Positions 51,001 to 62,300 are shown, counted from the stretch's first letter. The stretch: 64,000 nt of DNA from Syngnathus acus (GCF_901709675.1 NC_051092.1:3600491-3664490), one strand, 5' to 3'. The notes: a model not told the origin generated them from the letters alone. Made by a program: numbers and translations.

Positions 51001-54000
51001 GCAAAGAAATATTCCACTCATACCGAAAGATGTTAAAACGGTACAGTGGAACTTCCAAAGTTGAACATTTTTGTTTTGGGAAGCAGCAGTTCCTCAATCC
51101 TGCCTAAGGTGGATATTCCGTTACGGTTTCAGCAAAGTTGTTCTTCCCTCGGGTGCGATATTTTGTCAGTTTTGGTTCCAATGGAAGTCCCACCGTATAT
51201 GACAAGTTCCCTGGCATGGAAAATCTTATTTGTTAGCCCCGCCTCCTTTTTTCTTTTTTGGATCATGCATCCCATCCTCGATGTTGCCCACGCATCATCA
51301 CGTGTTTGTGCCTTCAATTCCATCCTCCGGTTGCCTGGAGCGCTTTCACCCCCGCTAGCACCTTAGCACCATCACGCCTGCCAACAGATGTTCTCTCTTG
51401 TGTGTTCAGCGCCGGCGGCCAGTCCTTTTGGCAGCGTTAACTCCTCCAGGGGAGAGGACGGCACCCTGATCAGTTGGGAGTACTGGGGCCCGGACAGAAA
51501 CATTTATTTAGAATACATAGTGGAGAACAGTAAGCAAAGTCATTCATTTTATAACCTTAATAAAGTGGCTCATGAGCATCTAGGAGTAGAAAATAGTCAC
51601 GATGGAGTCCGCCAGTCACATGCGCCGTGACATCTCCAAGTGTTGTTCGCCGTCCTCCCCCCCTCCCCTGCAGGTGAAGCCGAAGACGAGTGGCGCAAAG
51701 AGCCGGTGAACGGCTCTCAGAACTTTATGCTCAAGGGCCTGAAGGAGGGCCTCTCCTATAGGGTGCGCTTGGTGGCCCAAGGTCACGCCGACCAAGAGCC
51801 CCATCGCTCCAAGGAGCTCACGGTGACGGTGCCAGGTGAGGCGCGTTCCTGGGCCCACCCGAGCGTTTGCATTTTTTTTTTGCGATACACTGTATGGTTG
51901 CGGTTTCAAGCAGCCATGCTCTGTCGTGTTATTGGGAGTTGTCGTTTTGTTGTAGCGCTAATATAGTCGTACGCTACGTGGCTTGCATTAATATCTAAAA
52001 GTCATCCTTAGCGAACCTGTGAGTGTGCGGATGATGTCTGTGTGTTGATTTTGTGTTCTTGTGATTGCGATAAATCATTGCATCTTCCATGTAATATTTG
52101 ATATGTTCAATGTTGGGCAAGTTATAAATTCAAAATGTTTCCCCCCCGCACACACAGACACACACATCACCCACCCCCACTGCCGTCGTTGCATTTTCAC
52201 CCAACATTGGATATTTCTAACCCTTCCGTCATGAAAGTGGTTAGCAAGTTAACCAATCACGACCCACCGCTGAGCAAGTAGATAGAACAACGTTCCTCCG
52301 TGTCGCCATTGCAAAGCCGATGAGGTGAAAGCGTCTTCCTTCCTTTGCTTGTCAGCTGTGGCGAGCAGACAGGTGGACATCGCCACGCAGGGTTGGTTCA
52401 TCGGCCTCATGTGTGCCATCGCCCTCCTCATCCTCATCCTCCTCATCATTTGCTTCATCCAGAGGAACAAAGGAGGCAAATATCCAGGTAAACTAGCATC
52501 CTCTTTCTGGATAAAATAACTTCTTCCATTTTTGTATTTGTGACCCGATAGAACACAAACGCTGCAGCAGCACATGTGGACAGACAATGTAGCAAACCCT
52601 GAATATCGTTGCCATAACAACAGCGGCAAAACACGTGATGCTATTTTAGTGGCTAATTTCTTTTCCTGTTTCGGGCGTAGTCAAAGAGAAGGAGGACGCT
52701 CACACAGACCCGGAGTTCCAGCCCATGAAAGACGAAGACTGCACTTTTGGGGAATACAGGTGAGAGAACGCGATCAAGACTCAGTTGCCCGTTTAAACCC
52801 AGCAACTTTCTAGCCGGGCTGGAGCTCTTTTTTTACCACTTATGACTGACAATGATGAACAGGAAATGCCCCTCCCCTCCATTAGCCAAAAAGCACTTTT
52901 AGTTTTTGGGGCGGGACGTCCGTGGATGGCACATTTTTTGGACTCTTTGCTCGATAAGACTCTTCAGGTTCTCAGGATGAAAGGAGGGTCTGTTTCTTCC
53001 ATTCAATTAATTCATTTGCAACATAATATGAATAATAAGCTACTCAAGACAGCGATCAAAGCTCACCGTTAAGCTATGCCTGTTAGCATCCCGAATGAGG
53101 CTGCGCACAGAACCAAGCACTTTACTTGCAACATTTCTCGATATTGTCTTTGTGTTTTCATGTTTTTTATGATGTAATGTGTACAAATATGATGGGGTCC
53201 AAACAAGTATTTTTTTCTTAAAGTACTTTATATATTTTTTTGTATGTATATCCAAATGTGAGTTATAGAATTGATATTAACATGCATATCTATATGTACA
53301 GGAAAATATTTAGTTATATATATGTGGGATGCATGTTGTGAGCTGATATACCTTTATGAGGATATTAAAAATATACATTAGCTTATAATGTGTTGAAATG
53401 GATTGTTGGTTGAACAATGCATGTTGTAAGGATTCTGTTACTTGGGGAGCGGTAGCAACGGAATTGTATTTTTTTGGGGGGGGTCATAAGTAAGCCAATT
53501 TTTTTTCCAATTCCATATTTGCTTGTTAGTTCCTCAATAAGTCACATGCGAGACCTCTTTGCTCCCTGCATCATACAATTTACACGCGAATTCGTGTAGG
53601 GGGAATCCCTCATAAAAAGAGGTAAGGGTGATGTCTTACATGTGTGTTTGTGTGAGGGTGGGTGTCACTGTGGAGAGAAGAACAGAAAACAAAAAAAAAA
53701 TTGCTCGCTTGAAAACGCATCGCAGGCTTGTCAGTCATCAAGTTGAATATTTGAATAGTCATAAAGCCTTTGTGGTGTCTGAACACACTGAGTCAGTTTG
53801 TAATTTGGATGTGACATACTTAAGTTGTTTGGGCAATTGTATTGACATACATTTTATTACATTTTTGTGGTTTAGCAGAAAAAAATAGTTCCTTGACATT
53901 CTCATAACAGCCAACATTGATATTTGCAAAAGCTGTGATCCAAGCACTTAGATAATGAAAAGAAGGGGCCCCGAGATAGAGCTGTGGGGAACGCCAAATA

Positions 54001-55015
54001 AAAGTTTATTGAGGCCCCAAACATACGTGTCTTGCCTCTTACAGCTCAGTCAAGCCTACTTTTGCTAGCATAACAAAATTCAACATCAATCAAGTCGAGA
54101 AGACCCAATACTTTTGCCCATGCCGTGTCGAAATTGAACAAACCTTTCAGCATCATGACGGCTTTATGCTTGTGTGTCATTGACGTTCAACTCATGCACA
54201 TGAAGGAGAATTTCTGTTTCTTTGAGCCGTATGTTGAAGACAATCATGCTTGCTTCTGGATTGGTTGCATTTCTTTTGATGTCATTTTTTAGTTTGCAAT
54301 CACAGCGTTTTTATGTGTCTGTGACGCTGCAACACAACACATGTGACCACCTCATGTCGAATTTGGTTTCAAGGGGAATCCAATCAGTGTGACATTGCTT
54401 GACTTCTATTCCCCTGTTGCTTGATGGAAACCAACGAATCACTCTGAATTTTTTTTTTTCAGACTTGGAGCTAAACAAATTCGAAATTGATACAAAATCT
54501 TACACCGGTGATTAATTTACCGCAGATATTGTGTTAATCTATCGATCTCTCATACAACATTATATCTCTTGATTTAGAGATGAGTAAATTTGAGTAAATT
54601 GAAATTATCCCCGTGAATCATGTGACCTCAGTTCCAGACACAACTTAAGCAGTGGAAAACGTTAACTGTTCGCTCCATCTCAAAAAAAAAAAAAAGTTGC
54701 ATCCGGCACATCATCATCATCATCACCTCTAACGCCTTGCATGTCATTCTCTCCTTCAGTGACAATGAGGACCATAAACCGTTAAAAGGGAGCCGCACGC
54801 CATCGAGCGGGACGGTTAAGCGGGACGACAGTGATGACAGTTTAGTAGACTACGGGGAAGGAGGCGACGGCCAGTTCAACGAGGACGGCTCGTTTATCGG
54901 CCAGTATAGCGGAAAGAGCGCCAGCCGGGACACCACCACCGGCGCCGAGGGCCTCGAAAGCTCTGAGGCGCCGTCCCCGATTAATGCCATGAACTCCTTG
55001 AACTCCTTCGTGTAG
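42061..55015 (+). CDS. nrcam: Neuronal cell adhesion molecule (L1 family)
   Basis: Twenty-eight coding exons give 1296 aa (human 1304), all joined by GT-AG introns with matching phase: 42061-42172, 42882-42987, 43065-43258, 43361-43483, 43572-43742, 43943-43999, 45094-45205, 45561-45745, 45809-45943, 46024-46167, 46450-46561, 46640-46806, 46868-47015, 47099-47223, 47332-47361, 47696-47797, 47897-48097, 48168-48238, 48422-48647, 49049-49164, 49228-49432, 49565-49687, 50057-50233, 51410-51529, 51674-51835, 52356-52487, 52681-52759 and 54760-55015. NrCAM is a neuronal surface adhesion protein that acts in axon guidance and at nodes of Ranvier. Order of parts: signal peptide (about 1-31, then ALEVPLD), six Ig domains (about 38-630), five FN3 domains (641-1141), a transmembrane helix (about 1154-1177) and a tail with FIGQY at 1257-1261 and C-terminal SFV. 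The Ig2 stretch [10 protein letters not shown] and the tail identify NrCAM rather than L1, neurofascin or CHL1. Confidence 0.98.
42882..47223 (+). CDS. nrcam: nrcam Ig-domain block (Ig1-Ig6)
   Basis: Part of the nrcam CDS. Each Ig domain is encoded by two exons: Ig1 42882-43258, Ig2 43361-43742, Ig3 45094-45745, Ig4 45809-46167, Ig5 46450-46806 and Ig6 46868-47223. Paired cysteines and the DxGxYxC signature are visible in the expected places ([11 protein letters not shown] in Ig1, [11 protein letters not shown] in Ig3, [11 protein letters not shown] in Ig5, [11 protein letters not shown] in Ig6). In L1-family proteins Ig1-Ig4 fold into a horseshoe used for homophilic and heterophilic binding. 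The Ig4 intron (45746-45808) is only 63 nt and contains no in-frame stop. The first Ig6 exon ends in a weak donor, GAGAG/GTTAAA. Confidence 0.95.
43943..43999 (+). CDS. nrcam: nrcam Ig2-Ig3 linker exon, candidate cassette
   Basis: A 57-nt exon (19 codons, same phase on both sides) encodes the acidic linker [19 protein letters not shown] between Ig2 and Ig3. It has two potential N-glycosylation sites (NDT twice). Skipping it keeps the frame. The corresponding human exon is subject to alternative splicing; its use here is inference. Confidence 0.85.
44000..45093 (+). other. nrcam intron with inverted-repeat element
   Basis: A 1.1 kb intron. It includes a candidate MITE-like inverted-repeat element (about 44052-44478), C runs near 44607 and 44920, and a GT repeat near 45000. 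No exon-like stretch was seen. Confidence 0.5.
44052..44478. mobile_element. Candidate MITE-like element with inverted ends
   Basis: The left end has CAGTGGGACCTCCAAAGTTGAACG at 44053-44076. The right end, read on the other strand, gives GTGAAAGCTCCAAAGTCAAACG near 44448-44469. The two are similar over about 20 bases in inverted orientation. A third related end (AGTGGAACTTCCAAAGTTG) occurs alone near 51045. This suggests a dispersed element with terminal inverted repeats. No target-site duplication was confirmed. Confidence 0.45.
47332..47361 (+). CDS. nrcam: nrcam 30-nt microexon between Ig6 and FN3-1
   Basis: A 10-codon exon ([10 protein letters not shown]) is bounded by a CCGACAG acceptor and a G/GTAACA donor, and keeps phase 1 on both sides. 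It aligns with the APTPTPAPVYD hinge of human NrCAM, which is an alternatively spliced exon. Skipping it joins Ig6 directly to [13 protein letters not shown] of FN3-1 without a frame change. Confidence 0.85.
47696..51835 (+). CDS. nrcam: nrcam fibronectin III block (FN3-1 to FN3-5)
   Basis: Part of the nrcam CDS. Domain exons are FN3-1 47696-48097, FN3-2 48168-48647, FN3-3 49049-49432, FN3-4 49565-50233 and FN3-5 51410-51835. Conserved FN3 landmarks are visible, such as [35 protein letters not shown] and [10 protein letters not shown]3-5 has a shorter start than human NrCAM, because no exon matching the human AGILPPDVGAGK stretch was found. The intron inside FN3-3 (49165-49227) is 63 nt and in frame. 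If it were retained, 21 residues would be inserted in the domain; the spliced form restores the usual length. Confidence 0.93.
48384..48406. repeat. (AAAT)n microsatellite
   Basis: About six AAAT units lie in the nrcam intron just upstream of the FN3-2 second exon, 15 bases before its acceptor at 48420-48421. Length changes here could affect the pyrimidine tract region, but no effect is shown. Confidence 0.8.
49740..49795. repeat. 14-bp perfect inverted repeat (hairpin)
   Basis: CGAGAATACTCGTC at 49740-49753 is the exact reverse complement of GACGAGTATTCTCG at 49782-49795, with a 28-nt spacer. A second short stem (CGTCATT/AATGACG) uses part of the same arms. It lies in the intron between the two FN3-4 exons and could be a fold-back element relic. 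Confidence 0.75.
50234..51409 (+). other. nrcam intron before FN3-5
   Basis: A 1.2 kb intron with a 31-bp tandem duplication (50381-50440, GCCAATCAGTGAATGACAAT unit) and a lone copy of the CCAAAGTTGAAC repeat end near 51045. In mammals an extra exon lies at this position. I saw no open stretch with good splice sites that would match it. Confidence 0.5.
50381..50440. repeat. 31-bp tandem duplication
   Basis: Two adjacent, apparently identical copies begin GCCAATCAGTGAATGACAAT at 50381 and 50412. Intronic. Confidence 0.85.
52356..55015 (+). CDS. nrcam: nrcam transmembrane and cytoplasmic exons
   Basis: Part of the nrcam CDS. Exon 52356-52487 encodes the juxtamembrane SRQVDIATQ, the helix [20 protein letters not shown] and the basic stop-transfer QRRNKGG-like sequence (here [10 protein letters not shown]). 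Exon 52681-52759 encodes [20 protein letters not shown]. Exon 54760-55015 carries [12 protein letters not shown], the ankyrin-binding FIGQY (Tyr phosphorylation abolishes ankyrin binding in this family) and a C-terminal SFV that fits a PDZ ligand. The end reads MNSLNSFV where human has MNSFV, a three-codon insertion that looks like a 9-bp duplication. Confidence 0.95.
52760..54759 (+). other. Last nrcam intron
   Basis: A 2 kb AT-rich intron between the two tail exons. It holds a short reverse-transcriptase-like relic on the minus strand (53951-53995) and a CAT repeat near 54710-54725 close to the acceptor. No additional exon was recognised. Confidence 0.6.
53951..53995 (-). pseudogene. LINE reverse-transcriptase relic (motif only)
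   Basis: The minus strand reads [15 protein letters not shown]. This matches the conserved non-LTR reverse-transcriptase stretch GVPQGSxLGPLLFxI at most positions and is followed by a stop. Only this short block is recognisable; flanks are decayed. It is non-functional. Confidence 0.5.
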
Positions 55016-56835
55016 CCTCACCAGCCAACAAAAAGGACATGTATGCGGCATTGCGTAACCTTCACTGAGACGCTTTTAGGAAGGCGATAACCGAAGGCCT
55101 TTACCATTAACATCCCCTCTTTGGACTAAATAGACATTTTCACCAGTATGGTTTGGTTTCCAGTCTCTCCTTTTGGAAGTGGCTACCATTTCTACCAACA
55201 GTTTTGTTTTTTCTGTTTGTAAGTTGCAAAATTGCTAGCTTGCTATCAGATTCGTTAGCACACAAACTAGCTATCTGTACGTAGCAAAACATAACACCAT
55301 TTTCCAGAAAACTGTAATGGTATTTTAGCATTGCAACTGTTTGGCTAGCTAAATGCTAGCCAGCATACAAAACTTTGTACACATTTTTGCTACCTCCATG
55401 GTGTGCAAAAGGCACAAGGGAAGAGTTTTGGGGTTCGTTTGTTAGCTCGCTAGCCTACTTTTCATTCAGTTAGCGAAAATACTTTGCGGTGCTCAGGGAT
55501 GGCGGCGCCAATGGAACAGTACCCCACCAAAATCATAATGGTACTGTCCATCCGTCATCTTCCATAAACCAGGAAGCAGGTTGCCACCTAAAAGTGGATA
55601 CAAATATGGTGATAAACATTACAAAGCTCGTGGTGACCCAAGATTTTTTTCCCCGTATTAAGCGAGAGCATCACAGGCATGCTAGGCGATTGTTGCATCA
55701 TGAACCGTGGCATGGCATGTCCCCATCCAAAACCATGCACACCCCTGCCGCAATGTGCGCCTTAATTTGACCTTTGCTAATTGGTGTGCTAGTGCCTTTA
55801 CTTCATGCTAAGGGCCGTATTACATTTATGACAAAACACGCTGGGACATCAAGCTAGTGCTGTCTTAACTAAGCCTTGTTGCATGAGCTGATGAAATCCA
55901 ATTTCAATTGATTAAAAGAAAAAATTGGATGAGTATAAAGATCCAGGATTTTGGGATAAATTTTGGGGAAATCAAACAAACCCAATATGTAAAATAATAT
56001 TTTAACTCAGTTACAGATTTTCCTCAGCGGGGTTGAGTTGTCTGCCAATGTAATAAGATTTTTGCTTTTACGAGTTTTGTTTTGTCATTGAGGGCCGGGT
56101 CTAAGGGAGAAAATTTGGCGCAGATTTTTTTTTCAGGATAAGCAGCACACTTTCTTAATTGCTTGATTGAGTTGTCAACGCAACGACCACATTAAAAATG
56201 AAAATATACTGCAGCATCAACATGTTTTATCCATTTTTTTAGAATGATAATAATGTGTTGACTTGTACTAACGACGCTTCTTGAGAGCCTTTATATGGGA
56301 TCAAGGTTTCTTTTTTCTTAACTTGCATCAAGTTTGACTTTTGTTTTTATTATTATGGTATGGTATGACTTGTAGAATATTTTGTTGAAATATGTAAATA
56401 TACCCTTCAAGTGGATTGTACAGGGCTTGCGAGGGAGGCGACGTGCATGATTTCTAATGTTCATAGGACTGTATTAAATGTAGAGAATATATATATATAT
56501 AAATATAAATATACAGTAATCCTTTTTTTGCTGTGCATTGTGTACATACTCGATGTTATTCGGTAACAAACTGGACAGAGACAAATCATATACGCCTGAT
56601 TTAATTTTTTTTTTTTTCCCCCAGATATTGCTTGTCCGGGTGACATATTTCTACACTGCCAAAAAAAATGTTGTTTTCAACAATAGTTCAGCTTGGTTTT
56701 TTTTGTATTTAAGAAACAAATTTGTACTAACACAATACTTCAGTTGTTTGTATGTAATTTCTTTTTGTTTTAGTTAAAGTATGGATCTTCATACGGGAGC
56801 TCTATTGAATGAATAAACAATCAGGTTCCTCCAAT
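55016..56835 (+). other. nrcam: nrcam 3'UTR with poly(A) signal
   Basis: About 1.8 kb of non-coding, AT-rich sequence follows the TAG at 55013-55015. A canonical AATAAA at 56812-56817 is the likely end signal. An AT tract near 56490 is present. No open frame here has family resemblance. Confidence 0.65.
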
Positions 56836-59130
56836 TGTGACTCAAGGCTTGTTGGTGTTAATACTTGAGCGCCCCCTAGTGACAGCCATGCACTGACGCT
56901 GATGTAGACTAGGCCCTCTTACCACCCTTTTCTGATTGCCCCCATCCTTCAGTCCTTCAACCCCCCCACCCGTGCTCCCACCACTTATCCAATTCCCGGC
57001 GGATTCATTTTGCGTCGTCCGCCCGTCTGCCTCGGCGTCCATTATCTTCCGGCCTCCATGATTGAACTGCATGTGCAGCAGCTTTTTAGCTCCACCTGCA
57101 ATCAGGTTTGACCTGAAACCTCTGAACATTAGCCCGTAGAGGTTTTAGACTTAGTGAAGCAGGATGTAGTTAATGATAGTTATTATTTTTAACACGATTC
57201 TAGGGCTTATTTTAATGTTTCGATTATTTTGTCAATTCATTGATGAATTGTCATTTCCAACCCTTTATTCAAAAACAAGCCATTATTTCAATTTGACGAT
57301 GCAGAATATGCACAAATCCTCTTTAATGTGGGCCAGATGATCAAGCATGTCTCCAAAACCAAGCGGTGGTGACTGTGCCACATTTCCATTCCGATCTCAA
57401 GTCTTCTGTTCTTCAAGGCAAACAAGTCAGTCTTTCATTGTTCCATCTTCAAACCCAAACGTTCTTTGGTGCACAATAGTGACATCCATATCACCTCCCC
57501 CAGTCACATGACTTGCTTCGTTATAATCCTTTCCACACCCTGATTTCTATCCCCCAAGCTCCCCCGTTGAGTCCCATGTGTATATAGTTGAAGGGTGAAA
57601 GGGGATGAGGGGGGGGGGCTACTTTTGCATGAGCCCCTACGCAAGATCATTGAGGCTAAATCCTCATTTATCACCGCCAACCTCCTCCTCCTCCTTCTCC
57701 TCGGCAAGATGACAGCCTCCCATTCTTCCTTCCAGACAGCAGCGCGTTTGCTCTTCCTCTTATTCAACCTCCTGGTAACATTGTCGTACACCGGCGAGGC
57801 CTCGTTCGTCTCTGTTTGCTTGGTACGAGAAGTCGTGTTTGTTCGAGAGTTGAACACAAATTGCGTTTGGAATAAATTGAGCGCAAAATTGATGTTCTTG
57901 CTGTTCTTTTGTCACCAAGTCACTCTTTGCTTGGGCAGACTGCAACGACATCTCTCTCGGAGTGGAAAATTGTATTTACTCAGCAATTTCTTATTGTAAA
58001 TTATAATATCCTCCTCCAAAAAGTTTTGTCGATGAAATGAGATTCGATGAACGGGAAAAAACTATAAAGCAAGTAAAAGGAAAAGTTAAAAAAAAAAAAA
58101 AGAGTAAAGCCTCCTGTTTGGTGCCATAGCATATCATAGTTCTGGATTATTTTAGTATTTATCATTTTAAGAAGAATTTATTCAGGCCCCCCCTCTTGCA
58201 TCCAAGTGGGCTCAAGTCCTTTGATTAATTCAAGGCCACTCTCCCTCACAGATCACTGCATTATTGATGGGGGTGCTGTCACAACATCAGAGTATTATTT
58301 GCGCTGCGCTGTTTACATCCAAGATTTAAATGTAATCCCGGCGGGATTGTGGATTTGGACTGACACATGGTCACGGCCTTGCCATCACGAGATGTGCCCT
58401 TTTCATGTGGGCCCGCTGGAAACAGGCAGGTAAAGCCTTTAAACAAATAAATGTTGCTGTTGTGTACACTCACTCCATGCAGTAATGTGCTCATATAAAG
58501 TCATTTAATCCTTGTAAATTAACTGATTTTATCTTCATTGGATCATTAACGCAGGAGCTCATTTGCCTTGATTTTGAAAACAGTGAAATCAAAGCTAAAA
58601 GAATGTGTAGACTTTTAGTTTTTCTTCATATTTTTATTTTTTCCCTTTGTTCAGAAAATACTTTTTGAAATACTTATTACGAATTAAAAAAAAAACAGGA
58701 CAAAATTAATTAAATGGTTGAAATTATGACGGAAGTGAAAAAAAGCGCAAACAGGAAGTGACGAAGAGATTCAAGATGACACAGGTGAGCTAAAACAAAA
58801 ATGGTGGGGAAACAAGAACGCATCTCCTTGGAAACTGTTAGCAGCCTTCTTGGAATCACTTGGACATTAAAGCTAAGTGCTGCTACTCTTTTCTATTCTC
58901 TGATAAACAATGTTTGAACGATATTGGCCTTTTGATTACATAGAAAAGGTCTTAGATGTTCAGTTCATTAAAAATAGGAGCAGTGTTGCATTTTGGTATA
59001 TATGACACAGTGGTAATAACTTTATTGTTTTCGTTATGACATTTGTATCTCGAACCACTTATATCGCAAATTATATTATTAAATTTCAATTTTTTTTACA
59101 TTTCCGCTCGTTCATGACCACACGTTTGGC
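56836..59130. other. Intergenic region after nrcam
   Basis: No coding exon was recognised. The notable items are a CTCF-like site at 56868-56886 and a G run near 57610. ETS-like sites sit next to a splice-donor-like ATG segment at 58730-58790. The 134-codon open frame near 57595 has no splice context or family resemblance. Confidence 0.5.
56868..56886 (-). promoter_or_regulatory. CTCF-like motif
   Basis: AGCGCCCCCTAGTGACAGC reads GCTGTCACTAGGGGGCGCT on the minus strand and contains the CTCF core CACTAGGGGGCGC. It lies about 50 bp beyond the inferred nrcam poly(A) signal, a place where an insulator between genes would make sense. Occupancy is inference. Confidence 0.45.
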
Positions 59131-59339
59131 TCCCTCTAGCGGCGAGGGCGAACACTGCACCTTCCTCCCAACCCACTGGGGACCGGACCGCGCGGGTCTC
59201 TCACTCTCCCCTTCTCTTCGCGTCAGTTTCCTCCTCAGCTCCTTCCCGAGCGGCCGGCGTCGCGGTACTGGAGCAGATGTGAGCGTCGTTGTCCGGGACG
59301 ACACGGACCCCCACGCACGAGGCTCGCCCTCCGCGCAAG
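59130..59339 (+). other. Candidate untranslated first exon of a downstream gene
   Basis: A GC- and CpG-rich block of about 200 bp in AT-rich surroundings ends in a strong donor, CGCAAG/GTAAGG, at 59339/59340. It contains an immediate start-stop (ATGTGA near 59276) and no long coding frame, so it looks like a 5'UTR exon with a long intron to its right. The human order NRCAM-LAMB4-LAMB1, with matching orientation, makes a laminin beta gene a candidate. No laminin coding sequence is present in the window. Confidence 0.4.
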
Positions 59340-62300
59340 GTAAGGTAAGGCTTGGCTGGCGTGTGCACATTTTGGATTTCCAGGGAATGTTGACAGATCG
59401 GCGGCTGCTGGTAATATAGTGGTGACGGATTGAGTGTTGTTTACATGTCAGTGGGATGGCGCTCGCACGCACCGCAATGCAGAATGCTAGACTGTACGTG
59501 CACATCAAATTGTGTTTTTATTTTTTTTGGTGCTGTGGTCGGACGGACGTGCAGTGGAGGGGCTTCTGTTCCACTTGCACAGTGGTGCTGATGATGCACG
59601 CACATCCTTGTGACGTGTGTTACTATGCACACAACACACCTTGCTTTAAAGTCGCCTACCTCTGATTGGGTCGCATTAACATGTAGAGTCACTAACTGCA
59701 ATGCAAATGATGCACAGTGTGTCTCCAAGAGGGGATTGTGTGAGGCAATGGTTCATGACTGGACTGCAGGTGTGATACCCATGGGCGCGTCCTGTGCAGT
59801 GATTTTGAATGATACATTCTTGCAGGATGTAGAAATCTGTTGGTAACGCTTATTATGAGTGTCAGAGAATGTGTGAGATTGGTCTGTAATATTGTTGACA
59901 CATGCTGATAAACAAGGGAGTCAAATTATTAGGAATACTTTATTCGACACGAGGACCACATTTGATTTTTAAAACAGATAACTGAGTCAAGTCATTAGTG
60001 TATTAGATGTGAAATTAAAAAAATTAATGTTTCCTTTTCAATGGTGCCTTGAGATAACTTATGCGTTTTTCAAAATCCAAGCTGTCCGAATGATTTTTTG
60101 TTGGTGTTGTTGTTGCGTTGTTAAGCACAAACTAGAGATGTGCTGCGCGGTGACTGTCAGATAGAATTTGAAAATATTCTTTTTTTTTTTCCTTTGGTAA
60201 AAAAAAAAAAGAGGTGTCAGGTTGTTTATTGTCACTCTTAGTTGGAGTTTAATGTCAAATTAAACAGAAAGCTGAATTACACGTTGTTTGTTGAATACAG
60301 ACACTTAGCTTAATTAGCGTTTAGTTGGCTAGCTTAAGGCTAATACTAACAGAGGCAATTATTAGCGTCAAGGAGTTTGCTATAACCGTTTTGCTATCCT
60401 GTATCACCTCACCAACAGGTTCCGCCGGATGTTTTTCTTTTTCTTTGAGGGAAATTGAAAAATATCTGTCAGCAGCACACCAAAACAATTTTTATCATCG
60501 TTTGTAGTGAACACAGTATTTGACCTTTTGCCAGATTTTACTGAGCTTTGTGTTGAAAAGAAAAAAAAGCCAAAATGCTCCATCCTGTCAGAAACGATTG
60601 CATGGCCGTCTGTCAGGTGGAGCACTTTATGAATGTTGCAAGGAGGACTACTGCTAATGCATCTTGGGCTGTGTATTACCCCCCCCCCGCACAGCCTCGA
60701 GGACAGACCCTCTCCATCATGTTAGGTGAAAGAAAAATTTAGCCCTGCTCCAAAGTAGGTTAAACTCCTTCTCTTTGAAAATGAATTTTGTAATAAGTTT
60801 GCGACAATGCTGGCACGCATGCCGGCGCTAGCTAGCTGCGGGCTCCTGATGCATTATGAGGACGCGGCTCTTCTCATCCTCTTTCACTGTCACGACAAAT
60901 GACTCAACACAAGCGATCTTTTTAAAGGCTCCCGCTGCATCTGTCGTCGCGGTTAGGCCGCTTGGCGTTCGATGGCCACAAGGGTGACGGCGATGGCTTT
61001 TTCCTCTAAGCTTAACATGGAGACATGGCCTCCCTTTTTGACATTTTCATGCGAGGGGACTTAGTAAAAGAGTAAATCTCAATCCGAATGTTTGTTTTGC
61101 CAGATGAAGGCCGTTGTCGAGTGATTTCAGGTGATTAGATGGTTTTCCAGATGTGATCCTCCGATTGAATTAAAGCCGGACAAAAGATTGTTCATGTGAA
61201 GGGAGATGTGGGCATCTGGCAGGGCTTGGGGGATGTTTTGTTGTTTTGGACGCTCAAGTTTGATCTGGTTTACTGGTTAGGAAGGATCGGTAAAAAAAAA
61301 AAGTGACATCACCGAGAGACTATGAATTCAGAGTAGTATGCCGCTGTAAATATTGTGTCTTATTTCAACTGATGCGCTCAATGCTTTGCGGTTTTCTTTC
61401 CGAGTCTTCGGCCGACCGACCAGAGTCGACCCGAAGAAAAGAAATAGAGTGCCCTAATGAAATGGTGCTGTCAAGTAATATTGAATGGAGTCCCACAGTT
61501 TGCCGGTCACAGTTGTACTGGCTCTCTCTGATTGAGCGGTGATCTGTATCGGCGCTCGTAAAAGGTCACGCTTCGGATTATATTTGCATATTTGCCCGGC
61601 CTTCCAATCAGAAATTGGAGAAGTGGAACTTGTGTTTGTTACATTCTCAACTCGTCAAACTGCAGCTTGATTGCGCAATCTTTACAAATGTCTTCTTTCT
61701 TTCCGTGCTTGCTCCCCCCCTCCCCCCTTTTTTTTGTTGGCCCTCCAGTTGACAAATGGACAATCAATAGCGAGATGCACTAATGGTACAGTTGTGAGGC
61801 GGAGGCACAACATGACGTCTTCGGCTGCAAACAAACACACATGGACAGACAGACAGCGCTCTCCTCTGTTCATGCCTGAGGAGGAGAAAGTCCTCGTTTG
61901 CACTTTATCTCGGCTCCTGGCTGCTTTCTGCATGCATGCGATGCCACAATGTGCGTGAGTAAAGTTTTTCCAAATGTGATCCCCTTTTATGCAAATCCAG
62001 CTTATTTATCCCAAGATGTTGCGCCGCTAACAATATCGGCTAGCAGAGAAAAAGACATTTCGACATAAACACCTTGCTCGATGATGACTGCGATACCAAG
62101 TGCTGATTTTCACATTTATGTTGGCCACTGTACTCGTTTTCGCCCCCCTTCTCTATAGGGAGACGGGGGGGGGGGTCTTGCTTTTATCGGCAGATTTGAC
62201 ATGATTACTCATAGTCACACTGAGTCAAAGCTGCTCAGCTCTAAACTGATTGAGCTCATCTGTAGTCTAATTCTCTGGCTGATTTTTTTCACGATAAACC

